A stretch of 5,222 nt of DNA, taken from Rhizobiaceae bacterium (GTDB taxonomy: Bacteria; Pseudomonadota; Alphaproteobacteria; Rhizobiales; Rhizobiaceae). Both the position numbers and the translations under genes were made by a program. Positions 1-4,704 of this stretch are shown in pieces. Under the pieces are notes generated by a model. That model saw only the letters and a program-made list of their open reading frames with translations, was not told the DNA's origin and did not search any database. Location of the stretch: assembly GCA_014380965.1 (NCBI GenBank), contig JACMIV010000133.1, positions 1 through 5,222 on the forward strand, written 5' to 3'. Each line of letters starts with the position of its first letter. The stretch's first letter is position 1.

Positions 1-1
1 C

Positions 2-1021
2 GCAGGCCTTGCCGCCGCATCGGCCGCCGCTTCCTCTTCCGGCGAGGCTGGCTGGCGCCTTCGCGAGGCTGCTAAGGCAGCCCCCGCCGCCCCTCCGGCC
101 CGGTCGCTCACCTTCTTCGAGCGACTGCGCGAGGGTCTCGCCCGCTCCTCCGATCAGCTTTCCGGCTCGATCACCGCGCTCTTCACCAAGCGCCGGCTCG
201 ACGACGAGACGCTGCAGGATTTCGAGGACGTGCTTCTCCAGGCCGATCTCGGCGTCGAAACGGCGTTGCGCATCACGAATCGTCTGTCCGAAGGCCGCTT
301 CGGCAAAGAGATCACCGGGGATCAGGTGAAGACGATCCTCGCCGACGAGGTGGAGGCGACACTGCGCCCTGTCGCCCTGCCGCTCGAACTCGACCTTGAC
401 AAGAAGCCGCATGTCATCCTGGTGGTCGGCGTCAACGGTACGGGCAAGACGACGACGATCGGCAAGCTCGCGGCCAAGCTCACCCGCGGCGGCCTGAAGG
501 TCACGCTCTGCGCCGGCGACACGTTCCGCGCCGCGGCCGTCGAACAGTTGAGGATCTGGGGCGAGCGAACCGGCTCCGAGGTCGTCGCCAAGGCGACCGG
601 CGCGGACGCCGCCGGCCTTGCCTTCGAAGCCTACGACCGCGCTGTCGAGAACGGCTCCGACGTCCTCATCATCGACACCGCAGGCCGGCTCCAGAACAAG
701 ACGGAGCTGATGGCCGAACTCGAGAAGATCGTCCGCGTCCTCCAGAAGCGCGAGCCGGACGCCCCGCACACGGTCCTCCAGACGCTGGATGCGACGACCG
801 GGCAGAACGCCCTTTCCCAGGTCGAGATCTTCCGGAACGTCGCCGGCGTCAATGGCCTCGTCATGACCAAGCTCGACGGCACCGCGCGCGGCGGCATCCT
901 CGTCGCCATCGCCGCGAAGTTCCGCCTGCCGGTCTACTTCATCGGCGTCGGCGAGGGGATCGACGATCTCGAACCGTTCAAGGCGCGGGATTTCGCGCTG
1001 GCCATCGCCGGGAAGGCGTGA
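2..1021 (+). CDS. ftsY: Signal recognition particle receptor FtsY (5' end outside window)
   Basis: FtsY is the membrane-associated SRP-type GTPase that docks ribosome-SRP complexes at the inner membrane and hands them to SecYEG/YidC. The frame is open from base 2, giving 339 visible residues; the start lies upstream. The first ~36 visible residues are Ala/Pro-rich, the end of the variable A domain. The N domain begins near base 110 (TFFERLREGL). The NG GTPase motifs follow in order: P-loop GVNGTGKTTT at 428, DTFRAAAVEQL at 518, DTAGR at 674, TKLDGTARGG at 866 and the closing GVGEGIDDLEPF at 944. All are intact, and the C-terminus ends normally with TGA. An in-frame GTG at 230 is an internal Val, not a start, because clear N-domain sequence precedes it. 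The antisense hicB gene ends only 6 bp after the stop. The DTFRAAA and TKLDG forms are typical of FtsY; its paralogue Ffh would carry a Met-rich M domain, absent here. Confidence 0.98.
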   Translation, partial: AGLAAASAAASSSGEAGWRLREAAKAAPAAPPARSLTFFERLREGLARSSDQLSGSITALFTKRRLDDETLQDFEDVLLQADLGVETALRITNRLSEGRFGKEITGDQVKTILADEVEATLRPVALPLELDLDKKPHVILVVGVNGTGKTTTIGKLAAKLTRGGLKVTLCAGDTFRAAAVEQLRIWGERTGSEVVAKATGADAAGLAFEAYDRAVENGSDVLIIDTAGRLQNKTELMAELEKIVRVLQKREPDAPHTVLQTLDATTGQNALSQVEIFRNVAGVNGLVMTKLDGTARGGILVAIAAKFRLPVYFIGVGEGIDDLEPFKARDFALAIAGKA

Positions 1022-1027
1022 CGATTG

Positions 1028-1438
1028 CTACGCTTCAGCGAGCGTTGGCGATCTTGTCTTTGGCCGCTTGGGCAAGAAGCCGCTGCGTCCTCCCGGAAAC
1101 GTTCTCGCCGCCGCATCGATCTCGTCGAGGAGATCTCCATCAATCGACACGTTGACGCGCTGCGTTTTCCTGCCTGGAATGAAGGCCGGAACGGTTGCGA
1201 CGACAGCGCCATCAAAGTCGACGGCGAATTCCGGATCGGCGCGAAGGTCGTCCAGACCACGAGGAACCGGAATGACGTCGCCGTCCTCCAGCATGGAGGC
1301 GATATGCATGTTCAGCGCCTCCGTTCCCTGCGCGAGGGTTTCGTCCAGGCCTTCGCCCCCGCTGATGCAGCCAGGAAAATCTGGGAAGGAGATGCCGTAG
1401 CATGCAGCTTCCTGGTGGATCAGCGCGACGACACGCAT
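1028..1438 (-). CDS. hicB: HicB-family antitoxin, probably frameshifted at its C-terminus
   Basis: HicB neutralises the HicA mRNA interferase and represses the hicAB operon. Of the 136 residues, 1-60 form the HicB N-terminal domain (YGISFPDFPGCISGGEG, then a helix ending MLEDGDVIPVP). Residues 92-123 resemble a ribbon-helix-helix DNA-binding domain (RVNVSIDGDLLDEIDAAA, then GGRSGFL). The ATG at 1438 is preceded by AGGAG with 7-nt spacing and overlaps the 3' end of hicA by 19 nt. Oddity: after RSGFL the frame reads PKRPKTRSPTLAEA, which is not HicB-like. The -1 frame from about 1071 reads QAAKDKIANAR and then stops with TGA at 1037-1035, which is how HicB proteins of this type normally end. 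One base therefore seems lost in TTGCCC (1070-1075 region). The altered tail falls in the last RHH helix and could weaken dimerisation or operator binding. The N-terminal toxin-binding half is unaffected. Family assignment is firm; whether the protein is functional is inference. Confidence 0.9.
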   Translation of the reverse strand: MRVVALIHQEAACYGISFPDFPGCISGGEGLDETLAQGTEALNMHIASMLEDGDVIPVPRGLDDLRADPEFAVDFDGAVVATVPAFIPGRKTQRVNVSIDGDLLDEIDAAARTFPGGRSGFLPKRPKTRSPTLAEA

Positions 1439-1650
1439 GGTCCAACTCCTGCTTGCCCGATCCAATCGGCTTGACGGTATATCGCGCGCAGCGTCCCAAT
1501 CGGAACGGTATCGACGGGATGGGTGACCGTGATCTTGCCGAGCTTCGATGGGTGCTTGAAATGATGATGGTCGCCAACGGCTTTGACGAAGATCCTGCCG
1601 TCGCTCTCCACCATCTTGATGACTTGACGGCTCGAAAGACTCTTCGTCAT
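1420..1650 (-). CDS. hicA: HicA-family mRNA interferase toxin
   Basis: HicA toxins are small double-stranded-RNA-binding-domain ribonucleases that cleave mRNA and are held inactive by HicB. The 76-residue product shows the family pattern: SSRQVIKMVESDG (6-18), the active-site segment GDHHHFKHP (26-34) holding the catalytic-type His, the strand KITVTHP and the helix PIGTLRAIYRQA (50-61). The frame is open further upstream, to 1809. I chose the ATG at 1650 because family homology begins there, a GGGAGG Shine-Dalgarno sequence lies 3-4 nt before it, and the operator palindrome ends 12 nt upstream. HicA proteins are usually about 60 residues and end shortly after a QAG motif. Here the sequence reads QAD followed by a 15-residue tail (WIGQAGVGPCVSSR) that runs 19 nt into hicB, so the tail may reflect a lost base near 1467. 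The usual Ser after the active-site Gly is Asp here. The catalytic core looks intact. The toxin is first in the operon, as is usual for hicAB. Confidence 0.9.
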   Translation of the reverse strand: MTKSLSSRQVIKMVESDGRIFVKAVGDHHHFKHPSKLGKITVTHPVDTVPIGTLRAIYRQADWIGQAGVGPCVSSR

Positions 1651-1662
1651 CGCCCTCCCGCA

Positions 1663-1682
1663 GTGTGTATAAATATACACAC
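1663..1682. promoter_or_regulatory. hicAB operator: perfect 20-bp palindrome over the presumed -10 box
   Basis: The sequence is a perfect inverted repeat, GTGTGTATA-AA-TATACACAC (9-bp arms, 2-bp centre), in otherwise GC-rich DNA. It ends 12 nt before the hicA ATG. On the minus strand it contains TATATT (1677-1672), a good -10 candidate, which would start the transcript about 15 nt before hicA. I see no convincing -35 hexamer 16-18 bp upstream. HicB antitoxins with a DNA-binding C-terminus repress their own operons through palindromes at the promoter, so this is the likely HicB site. Position and symmetry are seen directly; binding is inferred. Confidence 0.75.
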
Positions 1683-1856
1683 GAACCCCACCTCGATCCA
1701 GACCGCGTACCCGCTCCCATCGGGCTTTCAACTTATCCTTGGCGAGTGCTCGCAAAGAACTGATTTCGATCGGAGGGCTGATGGTGTAGAGGCGCGGCAG
1801 CAACCCCACATCCGTCGCCTTCCGATCTTACTGAGGCGAGGAAAGGAACATCTGCC

Positions 1857-2522
1857 ATGGCCGACCACCTCATCGAAGACGCCCCGAACGCCCCCGGGCA
1901 GAAGGAGATCAACCCGCTCCTGAAGTTCGCGCTGGAGCTCGGGCCGCTCGTCGTGTTCTTCTTCGCCAATTCGCGGGGCGAATGGCTCGCCGGTCAGTTC
2001 CCCGCACTTGCGGAACTCGGCGGTCCGCTCTTCATCGCAACCGCCCTCTTCATGGTGGCAACCGTGATCGCGCTGTCGGTCTCCTGGGCATTGACGCGCA
2101 CGCTCCCGATCATGCCGCTCGTCTCGGGCTTCTTCGTCGTCGTCTTCGGCGCGCTGACGCTTTGGCTGCAGAACGAGACCTTCATCAAGATGAAGCCGAC
2201 GATCGTCAACGCGCTCTTTGCGACGATCCTCCTCGGCGGCCTCCTCCTCGGCCGGCCTCTCCTCGGCTACGTCTTCAACCAGGCCTTCAAGCTCGACGAT
2301 GCCGGCTGGCGCAAGCTGACCTTCCGCTGGGGCGTCTTCTTTTTGGTGATGGCCGTCGTCAACGAGGTCGTCTGGCGCAATTTCTCGACCGAGTTCTGGG
2401 CCGGGTTCAAGGTCTGGGCGACGATGCCGATCACCATGGCCTTCATGCTCTTCCAGATCCCGCTGCTGCAGCGCCACGCGACCGAACCGTTGATCAAGGA
2501 CTATACCGGCGGCAAGAAGTGA
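1857..2522 (+). CDS. yciB: Inner-membrane septation protein A, YciB/IspZ family
   Basis: YciB (older names IspA/IspZ) is an integral inner-membrane protein linked to cell envelope synthesis and septation; its biochemical activity is not settled. The 221-residue product has the family hallmarks: [20 protein letters not shown] (18-37), [20 protein letters not shown] (101-120) and, near the C-terminus, [20 protein letters not shown] (154-173) followed by [20 protein letters not shown] (180-199). Hydrophobic segments at about 22-38, 57-77, 84-104, 117-133, 156-173 and 187-204 give five or six membrane spans. The start at 1857 is supported by AGGAAAGGA with 9-nt spacing. The 20-residue polar N-terminus is typical of alphaproteobacterial members. 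yciB lies downstream of ftsY on the same strand, but the antisense hicAB module now separates them by 835 bp, so it probably has its own promoter. The 174 bp between the hicAB operator and this gene contain no recognisable gene. Confidence 0.95.
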   Translation: MADHLIEDAPNAPGQKEINPLLKFALELGPLVVFFFANSRGEWLAGQFPALAELGGPLFIATALFMVATVIALSVSWALTRTLPIMPLVSGFFVVVFGALTLWLQNETFIKMKPTIVNALFATILLGGLLLGRPLLGYVFNQAFKLDDAGWRKLTFRWGVFFLVMAVVNEVVWRNFSTEFWAGFKVWATMPITMAFMLFQIPLLQRHATEPLIKDYTGGKK

Positions 2523-2526
2523 CGGA

Positions 2527-2568
2527 CGCAGCGAGACGGGCGGCCCGCCGCGCGGGGATGACGCTGCG
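2527..2568 (+). terminator. Weak GC-rich stem-loop after yciB
   Basis: Five bases after the yciB stop, CGCAGCG (2527-2533) can pair with CGCTGCG (2562-2568). An inner GCGG/CCGC hairpin (2540-2551) sits in the loop. No T-run follows, so it is at best a weak or Rho-assisted end. Short complementary runs are common by chance in GC-rich DNA. Confidence 0.2.
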
Positions 2569-2589
2569 GTGACATCGCGGGCAGAACCA

Positions 2590-2621
2590 TTGCCATCGGC
2601 GGGAGGCGTTCCGATATCGGA
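2590..2621 (+). promoter_or_regulatory. Possible promoter with a 12-bp palindrome upstream of the DUF533 gene
   Basis: TTGCCA (2590-2595) and GATATC (2613-2618) are 17 bp apart, a plausible but weak sigma-70 pair (5/6 and 3/6 matches). The second hexamer lies inside the perfect palindrome TCCGATATCGGA (2610-2621), 33 bp before the ATG at 2655. A 12-bp palindrome could be an operator half, but it may also be chance. No regulator can be named. Confidence 0.25.
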
Positions 2622-2654
2622 CCCGACCCCGTTTCAACAGGCAAGGATTCCGGC

Positions 2655-3476
2655 ATGCTCGACGTTCAGAAACTTCTCGGCCAGTTCCTCGGCGCAGGCC
2701 AGGCCGGCGGGCTCGGCAGCCAGTTCCCGGGCAGCTCGCAACCCAGCCGGTCGGCCGGCTTCGGATCGGGTGGCGTCGGCTCGGGCGGAGGCGGTCTTCA
2801 GGACCAGATCGGCGGGCTGATCCGCACGCACGGTGCCTCAGCTCTTTCGGGCGGGCTCGTCGGCGGACTCGCCTCCCAGCTCTTCAAGGGCAAGGGGCTT
2901 GGCAAGGGCGTCGGCAAGATGGGCGGCTCCGCGCTGAAGCTCGGCGGCGCGGCAATCGTCGCGGGCCTCGCCTACAAGGCCTACCAGACGTACCAGCAGA
3001 ACAACCAGGGCCGCCCCGCCCTCCCCGGCGCCGCCCCGCTGCCGAAGCTCTCCGCGCCGACCCGGGCGGACGAGATCCCGACGCCGGCCGGAACCGCCTT
3101 CCTGCCGGACGGGGAGGAGGATGCGCGCGCGCGCCTGATGCTGTCGGCCATGATCGCGGCGGCGAAGGCCGACGGCTATATCGACGCCGGCGAGCAGCAG
3201 GCGATCTTCGGCCGCATCGCCGAGCTCGATCTCGATGCGGAGGAGAAGGGCTTCGTCATCGACGAGATGCAAAAGCCCCAGTCGGTCGACCAGCTCGTCG
3301 CGGCGGCAAGGACGCCGGAGGCCGCGATCGAGGTCTACACGGCCTCGGTGCTCGCCATCGACCCGGATCATCCGGCCGAGAAGGCCTATCTCGACATGTT
3401 GGCCGCGCGGCTGAACCTTCCGGAAGAGTTGACGCGGCAGATCCGCGCGACGGCCGACGAGGTCGCTGCAGCCTGA
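2655..3476 (+). CDS. DUF533 / TerB-like family protein (YebE type)
   Basis: The 273-residue product belongs to the DUF533 family, often labelled 'tellurite resistance TerB family' because its C-terminal helical domain has a TerB-like fold. Its function is not established. Residues 1-50 start with an amphipathic helix (MLDVQKLLGQFLG) and then become Gly/Ser-rich and low in complexity. Residues 60-110 are Gly/Ala-rich and weakly hydrophobic with Lys-Gly repeats (FKGKGLGKGVGK), ending in ALKLGGAAIVAGLAYKAYQ, the usual DUF533 membrane-associating stretch. After a Pro-rich linker (120-145) comes the helical domain (156-266): LMLSAMIAAAKADGYIDAGE, an EF-hand-like acidic turn DADG-type loop, and VLAIDPDHPAEKAYLDMLA. 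The ATG is supported by AAGGA with 7-nt spacing. Tellurite resistance should not be inferred, since no other ter gene is present. It ends convergently with the NUDIX gene, 55 bp apart. Confidence 0.9.
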   Translation: MLDVQKLLGQFLGAGQAGGLGSQFPGSSQPSRSAGFGSGGVGSGGGGLQDQIGGLIRTHGASALSGGLVGGLASQLFKGKGLGKGVGKMGGSALKLGGAAIVAGLAYKAYQTYQQNNQGRPALPGAAPLPKLSAPTRADEIPTPAGTAFLPDGEEDARARLMLSAMIAAAKADGYIDAGEQQAIFGRIAELDLDAEEKGFVIDEMQKPQSVDQLVAAARTPEAAIEVYTASVLAIDPDHPAEKAYLDMLAARLNLPEELTRQIRATADEVAAA

Positions 3477-3490
3477 TCGGGACGGCGGCT

Positions 3491-3513
3491 TCGGTGGAGC
3501 AAGACTCCGCCGA
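3491..3513 (+). terminator. Stem-loop between the convergent DUF533 and NUDIX genes
   Basis: TCGGTGGAG (3491-3499) pairs with CTCCGCCGA (3505-3513) around a CAAGA loop, giving 9 bp with one G-U wobble in plus-strand RNA. It begins 14 nt after the DUF533 stop and ends 18 nt before the NUDIX stop, the usual place for a terminator. The wobble becomes an A/C mismatch in minus-strand RNA, so it favours the plus-strand gene. No T-run follows, so intrinsic termination is uncertain. Confidence 0.45.
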
Positions 3514-3531
3514 TGCATCGTGTCACGCTAC

Positions 3532-4116
3532 TCAGAACTCGCCGACGGGCAGCGCCTGCCCGTCCGGCATCCTGTCCCCGGCCGCGCCGACCGGATTGCC
3601 GAAAGGCAACGGCGGTGCCCCGGCCTCGGCCTCGGCATCGTGGCGAAGCGCCCAATGGACCGAGGGAAAGGCGAGGTCGCCCCAGGGGATGTCGGAGGCG
3701 GCGAAGAAGCCGACCTCGAGGCTCTCCGGTCCCGCTGCGATCCCCGGTTCGGCAAGGGTCGCGCGATAGATGAGCTGCACCTGGCTGATCCGCGGCACCG
3801 CGTAGATGGCGAGCAGCCTCTCGATCGAAAGCTTTGCCCGCGCCTCCTCGAACGCCTCCCGGCGCGCGCCCTCCTCCGGCGTCTCGCCGAGCTCCATGTA
3901 GCCGGCCGGAATCGTCCAGAACCCTTCGCGAGGCGCGATGGCACGGCGGCAAAGCAGGATCTTTCCCTCGTGCCGGACGACGGAGCCGACCACGATCTTC
4001 GGGTTCTCGTAGGCGACGAAGCCGCAGGCATCGCAGACCTTGCGCGCCACGCTGTCGTCGTCGGGGATGCGGAGGGTAAAGGCCGGGGAGATCATGGGGT
4101 CAGATATAATCCTCAT
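3532..4116 (-). CDS. NUDIX hydrolase with N-terminal zinc-ribbon half
   Basis: Nudix enzymes hydrolyse nucleoside-diphosphate-linked compounds; the substrate here cannot be told from sequence. Numbered from the ATG at 4116 (194 residues), a CDAC pair (28-31) followed by GFVAYENPKIVVGSVV resembles the zinc-ribbon segment seen in NudC-like proteins, but only one Cys pair is visible. The Nudix box spans residues 72-94, G-x5-E-x7-REAFEEARA, with the catalytic RE..EE residues intact; the Gly near its end is Arg. ISQVQLIYRA (about 109-118) and a Glu-rich region complete the fold. Start: the ATG at 4116 has GAGGAG with 7-nt spacing but lies inside the 3' end of parE (17-nt overlap). The ATG at 4095, just after the parE stop, better fits the usual family N-terminus (MISPAFTLRIP) but has only a distant AGGA. 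Co-transcription with parE is likely. Confidence 0.93.
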   Translation of the reverse strand: MRIISDPMISPAFTLRIPDDDSVARKVCDACGFVAYENPKIVVGSVVRHEGKILLCRRAIAPREGFWTIPAGYMELGETPEEGARREAFEEARAKLSIERLLAIYAVPRISQVQLIYRATLAEPGIAAGPESLEVGFFAASDIPWGDLAFPSVHWALRHDAEAEAGAPPLPFGNPVGAAGDRMPDGQALPVGEF

Positions 4117-4387
4117 GATTCATCTCCTCATGCAAAATTCTGACGATGATGAGGTCGTCGCCCTCGATCAGAAAGAAGATAAAAGCGGAGTCCACGCGCT
4201 GCTTTCGAAGTCCGCTCGACACATGCACGGCGGGTCTTCCTCGTAACCGGCCCGTGCTCAAGGCGTCGCAGCAATGTTCAATTTTTCGGATGTACGACGT
4301 CGCTTGAGCCCTGCCGAACCGTCTCCTGCCATGGAGGGATATCTCGCGGGGATCGCGGAGCGAACCTCCGCTGACGATGAGCTTCAT
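4100..4387 (-). CDS. parE: ParE/RelE-family toxin
   Basis: The 95-residue product fits the ParE family, small RelE-fold toxins; characterised ParE members poison DNA gyrase. Visible landmarks are the N-terminal strand MKLIVSGGSL, the helix around RRRFGRAQATSYIRKIE (21-37), RLRGRPAVHVSSGLRKQRV (48-65) and the C-terminal strands AFIFFLIEGDDLIIVRILHE (68-87) followed by a short MNHEDYI tail. RLRGRP, the GLRKQRV strand and VRILHE are characteristic of ParE. The reading frame is complete for the family. The ATG overlaps the stop of the restored parD frame as ATGA, the classic translational coupling of parDE. Its 3' end contains the likely ribosome binding site and one candidate start of the NUDIX gene. 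The 3' third is noticeably more AT-rich than the surrounding genes, which suggests acquisition. An intact toxin beside a broken antitoxin is odd (see parD). Activity cannot be judged from sequence alone. Confidence 0.9.
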   Translation of the reverse strand: MKLIVSGGSLRDPREISLHGRRRFGRAQATSYIRKIEHCCDALSTGRLRGRPAVHVSSGLRKQRVDSAFIFFLIEGDDLIIVRILHEEMNHEDYI

Positions 4388-4634
4388 TCCTCTGCTTCTG
4401 CATCCGCATCGATTTCATCGTAGAGATCCTGGAAGTCGAAGCCCGTGACGAGCCCGCTGGAATCTCCATCGCTGATGGCCTTGCGCAGAAGCTCCAGCTT
4501 CGCCTCTTCCTTCTCGAGCAGACGCAAACCCGCTTCGACCACTGCGCTGGGGAGGAGAAACGCCCTGCCGAGGTCTTCTCTTCGACGAAAGCTTCGAAAT
4601 GGTCCGTCAGGGAAATCTCACCTGGCCCGGTCAT
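4384..4634 (-). pseudogene. parD: ParD-family antitoxin with a one-base frameshift
   Basis: ParD antitoxins pair a ribbon-helix-helix DNA-binding N-terminus with a C-terminal toxin-binding tail. From the ATG at 4634 (GGAG with 8-nt spacing), frame 0 reads MTGPGEISLTDHFEAFVEEK then TSAGRFSSP, clearly ParD. It then becomes Cys/Arg/Trp-rich nonsense and runs on to a stop at 4278, inside parE (118 residues). The -1 frame from about 4551 reads PSAVVEAGLRLLEKEEAKLE, then LLRKAISDGDSSG and an acidic tail DLYDEIDADAEAEE, and stops at 4386-4384 on the ATGA that starts parE. Joined, these give 83 residues with correct family spacing (GRFSSPSAVV), so one base is missing in the C/G run at 4549-4552. The break falls inside the RHH fold and removes the ParE-binding tail. 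It could be a true mutation, a sequencing error in the run or, less likely, programmed -1 frameshifting. Confidence 0.87.
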
Positions 4635-4704
4635 CTCGGGGTCTCCAACGCAATGTCCGCATCCATGAACTGTACCACGCATCGGCATCGGAGCCACGTC
4701 GTCC

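Noticed and set aside
1030..1045. ACGCT-TCAGCG-AGCGT hairpin between ftsY and hicB
   Set aside because: The stem is only 5 bp, has no T-run and overlaps the hicB 3' coding end; too weak to call a terminator.
1420..1809. Longer hicA reading frame starting at 1809 (129 residues)
   Set aside because: The extra 53 residues show no HicA homology and would span the promoter palindrome; the ATG at 1650 has a Shine-Dalgarno sequence and fits family length.
1728..2477. Long minus-strand open frame of 249 residues opposite yciB
   Set aside because: It is a highly charged Glu/Arg/Asp-rich shadow of a GC-rich membrane protein gene, with no family resemblance.
2655..3476. True tellurite resistance gene
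   Set aside because: The protein is DUF533 with a TerB-like fold; no terC, terD or terZ relatives are present, so the resistance label is not supported.
4105..4110. Perfect TATAAT on the plus strand
   Set aside because: It lies over the parE end and points toward no plus-strand gene, with no matching -35; likely a chance effect of local AT-richness.
3520..4143. Plus-strand open frame of 207 residues opposite the NUDIX gene
   Set aside because: The minus strand carries an unmistakable Nudix box; the plus frame is its antisense shadow.
4549..4556. Programmed -1 ribosomal frameshift site in parD
   Set aside because: The sequence TCC TCC CCA is not a standard slippery heptamer and I see no obvious downstream stimulatory structure; a lost base is simpler.
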